From Pseudomonas sp. GGS8 (GTDB lineage Bacteria > Pseudomonadota > Gammaproteobacteria > Pseudomonadales > Pseudomonadaceae), in contig NZ_JALJWF010000001.1 in assembly GCF_024168645.1 (NCBI RefSeq), positions 6,327,501 through 6,391,500 of the forward strand: a stretch of DNA of 64,000 bases. Direction: 5' to 3'. The notes under the pieces are model-generated. The model worked only from the letters and a program-made list of their open reading frames with translations, was not told the DNA's origin and ran no database searches. Numbering within the stretch: position 1 is the first letter of the stretch; each line of letters opens with the position of its first letter. The position numbers and the translations under genes were made by a program. Positions 50,084 through 57,939 of the stretch are shown piece after piece.

Positions 50084-51451
50084 CTAAAGAGGCCCCGTCA
50101 GCTCCACGTTGTCGCGGTACTCCGGCACCGAGACCGACCAGCCCAACTCCAGGCTGATGCGCCGGCGCAATACATCCGAAGCGTTGGGTTCGCCATGTAC
50201 CACATAGGTGTGTTTCGGTGGCCGCTTGAAGCCGCGCAACCACGCCATGATTTCATCGGCGTCGGCGTGCGCGGATAAGGTTTCCATCGGCACCACTTCG
50301 GCGCGAATCGGCACGTCTTTGCCGTGAATACGTACCGACGGGGCGCCTGCGATGATCTGCGCGCCGCGGGTGCCGCCCGCCTGAAAGCCCGGTACCAACA
50401 GCGTATTGAGCGGGTTGGGCGCCAGCGCCTTGAGGTGGTGCAGCACCCGCCCGCCAGTGGCCATGCCGCTGGCGGCGATGATCACCGCGGGTGTGCGCTG
50501 CTGGTCCAGGTCGATGGAGTCTCTGGTGGAACGCACAAAACGCGTGACATGGCACATGCCTTCGCACTCCTCCAGGGACAACCGGTGTTCGCTGCGAAAA
50601 CGCTGGTACAAGCGCGTGACGTCGGTGGCCATGGGGCTGTTGAGGTAGATCGGCAGGTCGGGAATCGCGTGTTTTTGTTGCAAGCGATACAGGTGGTACA
50701 TCAGCAACTGCGCCCGACCGACCGCGAACGATGGCACCAGCGTGATGCCATGGCGCAGTGCGGTACGGGTGATGACCTCGGCCAGTTGATCTTCCGGGGA
50801 TTCGTCGGGATGCCGACGGTCACCGTAGGTCGACTCCACCAGCAGATAATCGGCCTGTTCGATCGTCTCCGGGGCAAACATCAATGGATCGTTCGGCCGC
50901 CCCAGATCCCCGGAGCACACCAGGGTCATGCCATCAGCGACGATTTCCACGATCGCTGCGCCCAGAATATGCCCGGCACCGCGCAACAGAATGCTCATCC
51001 CCGGGACAATGTCGAGCCGGTGGTGCAATTGCACCGGCCGCAGTAATTTCAATGCCCGCTCAGCGTCTTGCTCGGTGTACAGCGGCAAGGCCGGGGTGTG
51101 TTTGGAGAAGCCGTGGCGATTGGCGAACTCGGCCTCTTCTTCCTGCAAGCGGCCGCTGTCGCACAGCAGGATTTTCACCAATTCACAGGTGGCTGGCGTC
51201 GCATATACAGGGCCGCGATAACCGTTGCGAACCAACACCGGCAGGTAGCCGCTGTGATCCAGATGCGCGTGGGTCAGCACAATGGCTTCGAGGTCGCGAA
51301 CCGGCAGCTGGAACGGGTCCCAGTTGTGCAAGCGCAGTTGTTTATAGCCCTGGAACAGGCCGCAATCGATCAGCACATGCTGGTCGCGATGTTCCAGCAG
51401 GTACTTGCTGCCCGTGACCGTGCCCGCAGCACCGAGAAATGTCATTCGCAT
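50084..51451 (-). CDS. Metallo-beta-lactamase/beta-CASP RNase-like protein
   Basis: The 455-residue cytoplasmic protein has the MBL metal site LTHAHLDHSGYLP, the beta-CASP domain (VESTYGDRRHPDES, TLVPSFAVGRAQLLMYHLY, VIIAASGMATGGRVLHHL) and the C-terminal RMMBL His region SAHADADEIMAWL and THVVHGEP-like HTYVVHGEPNAS. These are motifs of RNA-processing nucleases of the CPSF-73/RNase J kind. The start MRMTFLGAAG (51451) is chosen with AAGGAAACGGCC upstream. It is the first gene of the oxygen-responsive stress island; an Anr-type box lies 60 bases upstream. Confidence 0.9.
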   Translation of the reverse strand: MRMTFLGAAGTVTGSKYLLEHRDQHVLIDCGLFQGYKQLRLHNWDPFQLPVRDLEAIVLTHAHLDHSGYLPVLVRNGYRGPVYATPATCELVKILLCDSGRLQEEEAEFANRHGFSKHTPALPLYTEQDAERALKLLRPVQLHHRLDIVPGMSILLRGAGHILGAAIVEIVADGMTLVCSGDLGRPNDPLMFAPETIEQADYLLVESTYGDRRHPDESPEDQLAEVITRTALRHGITLVPSFAVGRAQLLMYHLYRLQQKHAIPDLPIYLNSPMATDVTRLYQRFRSEHRLSLEECEGMCHVTRFVRSTRDSIDLDQQRTPAVIIAASGMATGGRVLHHLKALAPNPLNTLLVPGFQAGGTRGAQIIAGAPSVRIHGKDVPIRAEVVPMETLSAHADADEIMAWLRGFKRPPKHTYVVHGEPNASDVLRRRISLELGWSVSVPEYRDNVELTGPL

Positions 51452-51510
51452 GGCCGTTTCCTTGCGCATTTATGGAGCGCTATTGATCGCTCCTTTACGC
51501 CCATGGGCGG

Positions 51511-51524
51511 TTGATTTTTATCAA
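51511..51524. promoter_or_regulatory. Anr/FNR-type box (perfect)
   Basis: TTGATTTTTATCAA, an exact TTGAT-N4-ATCAA dyad, 60 bases upstream of the MBL/beta-CASP gene. Confidence 0.85.
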
Positions 51525-51548
51525 CCGAGGCCACACGGGTTGATCTTT

Positions 51549-52466
51549 TCAGTCGAGCCGGGGCAATGGCTTGACGATCGTCAGGCTGCAAGGTGACCGG
51601 TTCAACACACTTTCTGCCGTGCTGCCGATGAATATATCGATCCCGCGATGGTAGGTCGTTCCCAGCACCACCATGTCGAAAGCACGTTGTTGTGCGAAAC
51701 GGGCAATCACCTCGGGGGGAGCGCCGGGCAACAGATGACGCTGTTGTTTCTCGATTCCGTAGCGTTCGGCAAGCGCCTCAAAGGCCTCCAACTGAGCATC
51801 ACTGACCGCGTCTCTCAAACTGCCACCCAGTGTCGCTGTCGGCACATTCACTTGCGCCTCCCCCAACTCCGACCAGCCGCTGACATTGAGCAGGTGCAAG
51901 GTAGCACCGCAAGATTCGGCCAGGCTCGATGCGAGGTCGAGAATCCGGTCATTGAGCCCTTGGGTCAGCTCCTCCAGATGGGACAAATCGATGGTCGCCA
52001 GTATGCTCAACGGCTTGGGATTGATGGCATCGATGACCAGGTGCAAGGGCGCCGGACAGTCGCGCAGCAACTGCCAGTCCAGAGGCCGATGGAAGGCGCG
52101 ATCGAGCGCCGATACGCGGTGGGTGTCCTTGATCACCAAGTCTGCATGGAAGTCATTCACGTACTCCAGCAGATGCGCCAGGGTCGGTCTGGCCCACACC
52201 ACTTCAGTGGTCACCTGCGCGCCTTCGCATCGTTGAAACCGGGCTTGCTGCTCCAGCCATTGACGATGTACCTGCAAGTAACCTTCCCGCGCCTGGGCCA
52301 TTGCGTCGTGGTCAAACAAACCGGCCGCCGCCAGCGCCTGGACATAATCGAAAGCGACAATGTGCAACACCGCACCGGTTGCACAGGCCAAGGCCCGCGC
52401 CCGTTCGAACGCCGGGGTGCGGATCATTTCGGTCGGGGCAATCAATAGCAAACGTTGAATTTTCAC
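51549..52466 (-). CDS. Tandem-domain universal stress protein (UspE-like) 1
   Basis: The 305-residue protein contains two Usp domains (about 1-145 and 150-305). Repeated features are a GTP/ATP-domain start (IQRLLLIAPTEM), LVIKDTHRVSALDRAFHRPLDWQLLRDCPAPLHLV and a second-half ATP-type loop FDMVVLGTTYHRGIDIFIGSTAESVL in which the second Gly of the G2xG9xG(S/T) motif is Tyr. Start is GTG at 52466 because GAGGTG lies the right distance upstream. Four such genes occur in 6 kb. An Anr-type box is 70 bases upstream. Confidence 0.9.
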   Translation of the reverse strand: MKIQRLLLIAPTEMIRTPAFERARALACATGAVLHIVAFDYVQALAAAGLFDHDAMAQAREGYLQVHRQWLEQQARFQRCEGAQVTTEVVWARPTLAHLLEYVNDFHADLVIKDTHRVSALDRAFHRPLDWQLLRDCPAPLHLVIDAINPKPLSILATIDLSHLEELTQGLNDRILDLASSLAESCGATLHLLNVSGWSELGEAQVNVPTATLGGSLRDAVSDAQLEAFEALAERYGIEKQQRHLLPGAPPEVIARFAQQRAFDMVVLGTTYHRGIDIFIGSTAESVLNRSPCSLTIVKPLPRLD

Positions 52467-52534
52467 CCTCACCCACCTCGTCTGGATAGCTTCAGGTTGA
52501 GACTCAAGTATCGAGGGGCTCTGGCCATGAGGCT

Positions 52535-52548
52535 CTGATTTTTATCAA
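52535..52548. promoter_or_regulatory. Anr/FNR-type box (one mismatch)
   Basis: CTGATTTTTATCAA, about 70 bases upstream of Usp 1. Confidence 0.75.
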
Positions 52549-52559
52549 CTAATGGCCGG

Positions 52560-53492
52560 TCAGGCATCGGCTTGGCGCCCGACGCTTGAACCCGGCTGCC
52601 TGACCGCCAATAGGCTGCCCGGCACCGAGTACAGCGCCCGCTCTGTATTGCTGCCGATCAAACGGTCGATCCCCACGCGATGTACCGTGCCCATCACCAC
52701 CACATCCGCCAGGTATTGCTCGACAAACTCACTGATCACCGGCACCGGCAAGCCCATGACAAAGTGCCGACGCTCGGGAGGAACACCGTAACGATCCGCC
52801 AGGGTGATAAACGCCCGGTGCAGGGATTCACGCAATTCTTCGGCGAAGTCCACCCCCCAGCCACCGGCGATCAGCGGCGCATCGCCATTGAATGCCGGCG
52901 ACAAGTCGTAGGCGTACAGCAGGTGCAGCGGTGCGTCGCACTGCAGCGCCAGTGCGTTGGCCGTCTGGATGATGGTGTCGTTCAAGCCACTGATTTGCGT
53001 CGCCGGATCGAACGGGTCCACGGCGGCCACGACCCGGTGCGGCAGTGCGTAACGGATCTGGTTGACCAAGTGCACCGGGATCGGACATTCGCGAAGCAGG
53101 TGGCAATCGAGCGGGGTGATGAACACCCGTTTGAGCGCCGGCTCCAGGGTGACGTCCTTGATCAGCAGGTCGGGCTTGAGGTCTTCGATTGTCTTCAAAA
53201 TGTCCAGCAGCGGATGGGTGGTGAAGACGGCCTCAACGGTCACGTCCACACCCTGCCCGCTAAGCCGCTCGACCTCGTCGGCCACCCAACGATGACAGTG
53301 GCGCAGATAACGCTGATACCCCGCCTCGTCGATTTTTTCTTCCCATAAATGAACAATCGGTGCCGGATCGACAAAGGCCCGCACATCCAGCGCGGCCCCG
53401 CTCGCCTTGGCCAGCGCAACGGCACGGAGCAAGGCAGGGGACTGATGCAGGGTCCGGTCGGCAATCAGCAACAAACGTTGATATTGACCCAT
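52560..53492 (-). CDS. Tandem-domain universal stress protein 2
   Basis: The 310-residue two-domain Usp starts MGQYQRLLLIADRTLHQSPA and carries the shared middle motif LLIKDVTLEPALKRVFITPLDCHLLRECPIPVHLV and a C-terminal loop DVVVMGTVHRVGIDRLIGSNTERAL. Here the second Gly of the nucleotide-binding motif is His. GGAGGTG lies 5 bases before the ATG. It is divergent from the GNAT gene, and an Anr-type box lies upstream. Confidence 0.9.
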   Translation of the reverse strand: MGQYQRLLLIADRTLHQSPALLRAVALAKASGAALDVRAFVDPAPIVHLWEEKIDEAGYQRYLRHCHRWVADEVERLSGQGVDVTVEAVFTTHPLLDILKTIEDLKPDLLIKDVTLEPALKRVFITPLDCHLLRECPIPVHLVNQIRYALPHRVVAAVDPFDPATQISGLNDTIIQTANALALQCDAPLHLLYAYDLSPAFNGDAPLIAGGWGVDFAEELRESLHRAFITLADRYGVPPERRHFVMGLPVPVISEFVEQYLADVVVMGTVHRVGIDRLIGSNTERALYSVPGSLLAVRQPGSSVGRQADA

Positions 53493-53567
53493 CTCACACC
53501 TCCGCTCGAAACCGGTCCTTACGCGCCGGCATGGGCCAAGACTGCGCTCGTTACCCCCTCCCCCAGG

Positions 53568-53581
53568 TTGATTTACATCAA
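53568..53581. promoter_or_regulatory. Anr/FNR-type box (perfect)
   Basis: TTGATTTACATCAA, about 76 bases upstream of Usp 2. Confidence 0.85.
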
Positions 53582-53614
53582 ATACCCGCCAATGAACGCC
53601 CTCATGACGGGTGT

Positions 53615-53628
53615 CTGATCCAGATCAG
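53615..53628. promoter_or_regulatory. Anr/FNR-type box (symmetric two-base variant)
   Basis: CTGATCCAGATCAG retains the GAT/ATC core and dyad symmetry, about 89 bases upstream of the GNAT gene; the same variant occurs at 61823. Confidence 0.6.
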
Positions 53629-53716
53629 ATTCAACGGCTGCCAGCAGGGTAAAAAGGTATCGACCGCGTGACTGATTTCCACGCATCCGCTTTTCAAACA
53701 GAATGGAGGACCGTCC

Positions 53717-54283
53717 ATGCTCACAGTCAAAGACCACAATGATCGGGCCGCGGCCGCCTATGCCGCAGTCACCGGAAAGTACTGGATCGAAGCGCTCAAG
53801 GACGGCCGCCATGTGCTGATCCGGCCACTGCTGGAAAAGGACCGCGAACTTGAATACGCCTTCATCAAGCGCCTGTCACCCGAGTCCCGGCACATGCGTT
53901 TTCTCGCGCAGATCAACGAGCCCGGCGCCGCCATGCTCGATCAGTTGATGGACACCGACAACAAACAGCGCATGGCCTACATCGCGCTGGTTCACGAAAA
54001 CGGCAAATTGATCGAAATCGGCGTCAGTCGCTACGCCGCCACAGCGGAACATGAGTGTGAGTGCGCGGTGACGGTCGCTGATGAATGGCAGCACTTGGGC
54101 CTGGGCACCATTTTGATGGAACATCTGATCAAGGCGGCCCGCAGAAACGGTTTTAATCAGATGTATTCGATCGACGCCGCAAGCAACACCCTCATGCGCG
54201 ACCTGACCAAAGCCTTGGGTTTCGAGCGGCACAATGATCCCAACGACAGTCGCCAGGTCATTCATCGTCTGTATATGTCGTAA
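53717..54283 (+). CDS. GNAT-family acetyltransferase (Pat-like C-terminal domain)
   Basis: The 188-residue protein resembles the GNAT module of protein acetyltransferases: HVLIRPLLEKDRELEYAFIKRLSPESRHMRF, ECAVTVADEWQHLGLGTILMEHLI, MYSIDAASNTLMRDLTKALGF. This RLSPES..RF opening is shared with Pat/PatZ-type acetylators that target lysines of metabolic enzymes. It has no ADP-forming acyl-CoA synthetase domain. GGAGG precedes the start. It lies divergent from Usp 2 in the stress island. Confidence 0.88.
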   Translation: MLTVKDHNDRAAAAYAAVTGKYWIEALKDGRHVLIRPLLEKDRELEYAFIKRLSPESRHMRFLAQINEPGAAMLDQLMDTDNKQRMAYIALVHENGKLIEIGVSRYAATAEHECECAVTVADEWQHLGLGTILMEHLIKAARRNGFNQMYSIDAASNTLMRDLTKALGFERHNDPNDSRQVIHRLYMS

Positions 54284-54344
54284 AGCCGATTGCCCCACGA
54301 CGTACCGGCCAACAGTCCGCCGTGGGGCAAGTCAATGTTCAGGG

Positions 54345-55262
54345 TCATAACGACCTGTCGGGTTTGATCGCCAGCACACTGCAAGGGGCTCGGTGCAAGA
54401 GCTGTTCGGCAGTCGTCCCCAATAGCTTGCTCAACCCCGAGTGCTGCACCGTCCCCATCACAATGACATCGGTGTGATGGTCCTCGGCGAACTTGCAAAT
54501 ACTCGGCAATGGCACACCTTCGATGAAGTGCCGACGCTCCGACGGCACGCCGTGACGCTCGGCCAGCGCCGTAAACGTCTGGTGTTGCGCCGTGCCCATG
54601 GCTTCGTAAAGACCGGAGGCCAACGGGAGTGCGCCAACGCCCATGTCCAGGGCATACACGGCCGTCCAGTCATACACATGCACCAACTCGATTTGCGCCT
54701 CGCACTGTTCAGCCAGCTTGGTGGCGGCGTCGATAATCTGGTCATTGAATACCAGGTCCTGCTCTTCGCTACGCAACACATCGACGATGGCCAGCACGTT
54801 ACGTGGCCGCGCGTTCCGGGCGTTGGTCACCAGATGCACCGGCACCGGGCAATCGCGCAACAACTGCCAATCCAGCGGTGTGAAAAACACCCGTTTCAAC
54901 GCCGACTCTTCCTGGGCGTCCTTGATGATCAGACTCAGCGACATCTCGTTGACGAATTGCAGGATTTCCTCGTAAGGGTGCTGTACCCACACCACCTCGC
55001 TGGTGACCTCGACGCCGTGTTTGCTTATCAATTGGGCTTGCTCGGCAAGCCATTGCCGATGGGTTTGCAAATAGCCTTCCCGGGCCTGGGCAATTTGCTC
55101 GGGGGCGAACAGGCCGGCGACGGCCAAGGCCTGCAAGTAATCGAATGCCACGATGTGCAGCGGCGATTGCATCGCGCGGGCCAACGCGGCGGCCCGGTCG
55201 AACGCCGGAGTACGGGTCATGGAATGGGGGGCGATCAACAGTAAACGCTGAGTCTGCGACAT
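54345..55262 (-). CDS. Tandem-domain universal stress protein 3
   Basis: The 305-residue protein has two Usp domains and begins MSQTQRLLLIAPHSMTRTPAF; conserved LIIKDAQEESALKRVFFTPLDWQLLRDCPVPVHLV and C-terminal DVIVMGTVQHSGLSKLLGTTAEQLL (the second Gly of the loop is Gln). The start at 55262 is chosen for GAGGTG upstream, against a longer frame. It shares its first 45 residues closely with Usp 1. An Anr-type box lies upstream. Confidence 0.9.
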   Translation of the reverse strand: MSQTQRLLLIAPHSMTRTPAFDRAAALARAMQSPLHIVAFDYLQALAVAGLFAPEQIAQAREGYLQTHRQWLAEQAQLISKHGVEVTSEVVWVQHPYEEILQFVNEMSLSLIIKDAQEESALKRVFFTPLDWQLLRDCPVPVHLVTNARNARPRNVLAIVDVLRSEEQDLVFNDQIIDAATKLAEQCEAQIELVHVYDWTAVYALDMGVGALPLASGLYEAMGTAQHQTFTALAERHGVPSERRHFIEGVPLPSICKFAEDHHTDVIVMGTVQHSGLSKLLGTTAEQLLHRAPCSVLAIKPDRSL

Positions 55263-55335
55263 GGGACACCTCGGCACGCGGCCATCTCGATGCAATGAGT
55301 AGAACCCTAGAGTGATCGCGACAGATTCGGGCGAC

Positions 55336-55349
55336 TTGATCTTTGTCAG
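55336..55349. promoter_or_regulatory. Anr/FNR-type box (two mismatches)
   Basis: TTGATCTTTGTCAG, about 74 bases upstream of Usp 3; the left half is exact. Confidence 0.55.
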
Positions 55350-55369
55350 CTACAGCGCGCGTATGCACG

Positions 55370-56608
55370 TTAATGCAGCAACATGCCCGCCCACATTGCC
55401 AACGTCAGCAAGACCTGGCCGGGAATGATATACGCGGCGAACCGTCGCCCGCCGCTGACCCAGGCCACCAGGCATTTGCTCAGGGAGTTACTGCTGACGG
55501 CAACCAGCGTGGGCCCGGCAATGGCGTCGAACGGCAACAGCCCGGCCTTGGCCAGAGCGGCAATGGACGCCGTCGAAGAATGGGCATCGGCGAAACCGGT
55601 GAGCGTCGTCGTGACCATCACGCCCACTTCACCAAAGTGGCTGAGCACCATCGAAGACACAAAGGTGATGCCGGTCATGGTCAGTGTGATGACCAACGCC
55701 AGCTTGAGGTTGAATGCACCGCCGACCTTGACCGGCTGATGGGCGTCACTCGCAGGTTGCGGGAACATCAGGCTCAGGCCATACAGCGCCGTGGCGGCGG
55801 CACCACACAACAGCGGTCCCCACATGTGCCGCAACAAACCGGTGTCGACCGCTCCCAGGATCAGGCCGACCTCAATGATGGTGGCCAGGTTGGACAGCAT
55901 CGCTGCCGCGCTCAGGATTTTGATGTTGCCTGGCTCCTTGGCGGCAAGATGCCCCATCGCGGCGATGGTCGCGATGCTGGAAGCGAATCCGGAAGCGATG
56001 GCGCTGACTGCATAGCCGTAACGCGCGCCCAGGATACGAACGGCAATATGCCCTATCGCTCCGACGGCCATCAGCAACACGGTCAAGCTGCAAATGGTGC
56101 GCAGATTGATAGAGGCATACGGACCGATAAAACGGTCAGGCGCCAATGGCAACACCACCAGCGCGGCGACCAACAGCACCAGACCGTCGCGCATTTCCGC
56201 TTCAGTCAATTGGCTACGCGCAAAGTGGTGCAGCTTTTGACGATACGTCAGCAGCCCCGCCACCACCACACCAATGGCAATGGCCAACTCCGGCGCGGTG
56301 CCACACCACGCCCCCAATACCAACACCGTGAATAACGCCACTTCACTGGTGACACCAGGATCATGGCTCAGGCTTCGCCAGTAAGCCACGGTGACCAGCA
56401 AGGCCAGACAGATCGCCATGGTGCCCAACAGCAGACCGCCACCGACCTGCATCGCCACATACCCCAGCAATGCGGTGATCGCAAATGTGCGTAATCCGGC
56501 ACAGGCGCGACTATCCCCCCGCCCCTTGTGCCGTTCACGTTCAAGGCCGATGAGCATGCCGATCCCCAGCGCAGCTGCCGCCCCTGCCAGGCCCAAGGTG
56601 TCGTTCAT
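55370..56608 (-). CDS. MgtC/SapB and DUF4010 membrane protein
   Basis: The 412-residue inner-membrane protein begins MNDTLGLAGAAAALGIGMLI, followed by GLERERHKG and FAITALLGYVAMQVGGGLLL, the MgtC-type N-terminal helices, then DUF4010 repeats of helices (ASGFASSIATIAAMGHLAA, FADAHSSTASIAALAKAGLL). Function unknown; MgtC relatives respond to magnesium or acid stress. The start at 56608 has AGGAATCAC upstream. An Anr-type box is 60 bases upstream. It is divergent from Usp 4. Confidence 0.88.
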   Translation of the reverse strand: MNDTLGLAGAAAALGIGMLIGLERERHKGRGDSRACAGLRTFAITALLGYVAMQVGGGLLLGTMAICLALLVTVAYWRSLSHDPGVTSEVALFTVLVLGAWCGTAPELAIAIGVVVAGLLTYRQKLHHFARSQLTEAEMRDGLVLLVAALVVLPLAPDRFIGPYASINLRTICSLTVLLMAVGAIGHIAVRILGARYGYAVSAIASGFASSIATIAAMGHLAAKEPGNIKILSAAAMLSNLATIIEVGLILGAVDTGLLRHMWGPLLCGAAATALYGLSLMFPQPASDAHQPVKVGGAFNLKLALVITLTMTGITFVSSMVLSHFGEVGVMVTTTLTGFADAHSSTASIAALAKAGLLPFDAIAGPTLVAVSSNSLSKCLVAWVSGGRRFAAYIIPGQVLLTLAMWAGMLLH

Positions 56609-56667
56609 GTGATTCCTGTCCGGGTAAGCCACAACCCCAAGACTGCACCGGCATGACGCAGCAGAGG

Positions 56668-56681
56668 TTGATAGTGGTCAA
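56668..56681. promoter_or_regulatory. Anr/FNR-type box (one mismatch)
   Basis: TTGATAGTGGTCAA, 60 bases upstream of the MgtC/DUF4010 gene. Confidence 0.75.
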
Positions 56682-56747
56682 TGTTTTATAGATGGACGTG
56701 GCGCACCCCGCCACACGTCGGGACGCAGGGCTGGATCACTCGCCAGA

Positions 56748-56761
56748 TTGATAAAGATCAA
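56748..56761. promoter_or_regulatory. Anr/FNR-type box (perfect)
   Basis: TTGATAAAGATCAA, about 108 bases upstream of Usp 4 and also between it and the MgtC/DUF4010 gene. Confidence 0.85.
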
Positions 56762-56868
56762 TCCCGCCCCCTCGGTCAACGGCAGGATAAAAGCCAGAGG
56801 ACCACTGCCCAAACGCAGGGGTGCCAGTGAGTACAGGAATATCTACGATTATTGACGGGAGTTTGGTC

Positions 56869-57789
56869 ATGTCTGAGCAATTACGCTTCATGCTGGTCGT
56901 CTCGCCCCTTATGGAAAACAGCCCCGCGTTCGACCGCGCCGCTGCATTGGCCAAGGCCTCGGACGCAGCCCTGCACATCGTCGCCTTCGATTACCTGCAA
57001 GGCTTGGCAACGGCGAGCATGGTCAACGAACAAGCGCTGGAGGAGATGCGGCTGGGGTATGTCGAGCGCCATCGGCAATGGCTCGAAGAACAGGCTCGTC
57101 CCTTGCGTAAAATCGGGGTGCCCGTCACCACGGAGGTGATTTGGGTTGAACGACCTTTGCAGGAAATCCTCATTCATCTCAAAGAACAACCCATGGCGGT
57201 ACTGATCAAGGCACTGGAATACGAGTCGCTGCTGTCACGCATCATGTTCACCCCCCTGGATATCCATTTGCTGCGTGAATGCCCGGTGCCGCTGCATTTT
57301 GTCAGCCACGTGAAGCACGCGCTGCCGCGCAGAATCGTCGCCGCGGTCGATCCCTTCCATAGCAATACCCAGTACAAGGATTTCAACGACAGGATTTTGC
57401 GCGAGGCCTCAAAACTGGCCAGCGCCTGTAACGCTCAACTCGACGTGATCTACGCCCACGACCTTTCATCCATCAGCGCAGACGAGTTCGATTACGACAG
57501 TAGTTCAGCACTGTTTTCCCCAGGCAAAGCCAAGACGTTATTTGATGCTCAGGCCGATGCCTTCCGCGAACTGGCCGAGCGCAATGGTATTGCGCCAGAG
57601 CAACAGCACATGATCATGGGCAACCCGACCAAGGTCCTTACCCAATACGCCGACGCCTACGACATCGACGTGATTTTCATGGGCCGGGTCGGCCACCGAG
57701 GCGTGGGCCGATTGGTGGGCAGCACGGTGGAGCATCTGCTGTACAAAATGCCGTGCAGTGTCTGGGTGGTTTCACCTGAGGAACTGTAG
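56869..57789 (+). CDS. Tandem-domain universal stress protein 4
   Basis: The 306-residue two-domain Usp begins MSEQLRFMLVVSPLMENSPAF and carries VLIKALEYESLLSRIMFTPLDIHLLRECPVPLHFV and the C-terminal loop DVIFMGRVGHRGVGRLVGSTVEHLL, the one most like the canonical G2xG motif. The start at 56869 is chosen for GGGAG upstream. It is followed by a gene fragment and then the erythromycin-esterase-like gene. Confidence 0.9.
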   Translation: MSEQLRFMLVVSPLMENSPAFDRAAALAKASDAALHIVAFDYLQGLATASMVNEQALEEMRLGYVERHRQWLEEQARPLRKIGVPVTTEVIWVERPLQEILIHLKEQPMAVLIKALEYESLLSRIMFTPLDIHLLRECPVPLHFVSHVKHALPRRIVAAVDPFHSNTQYKDFNDRILREASKLASACNAQLDVIYAHDLSSISADEFDYDSSSALFSPGKAKTLFDAQADAFRELAERNGIAPEQQHMIMGNPTKVLTQYADAYDIDVIFMGRVGHRGVGRLVGSTVEHLLYKMPCSVWVVSPEEL

Positions 57790-57790
57790 A

Positions 57791-57937
57791 GCGCTATTTC
57801 GTGCCGAACTGCCCGGCATGGATCAGGAGAACATCGAGCTCAAACTGTCCAACGGTTGTCTGATCATTAAAGGAGGCCGTCGACATGACACGACGCAGCA
57901 CTGCACGTCGACTAACCCGACATTATGGGGATGACGT
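57791..57937 (+). pseudogene. Hsp20 (alpha-crystallin small heat-shock protein) remnant
   Basis: Frame 57791-57937 reads ALFRAELPGMDQENIELKLS then NGCLIIKGGRR, the middle beta-strand motif of Hsp20 (RAELPG.....I.......L.I.G.R). No start or N-terminus precedes it, because the Usp 4 stop is immediately upstream, and after RR the sequence loses similarity and stops. A remnant of a small heat-shock gene is the best reading. Confidence 0.65.
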
Positions 57938-57939
57938 TC

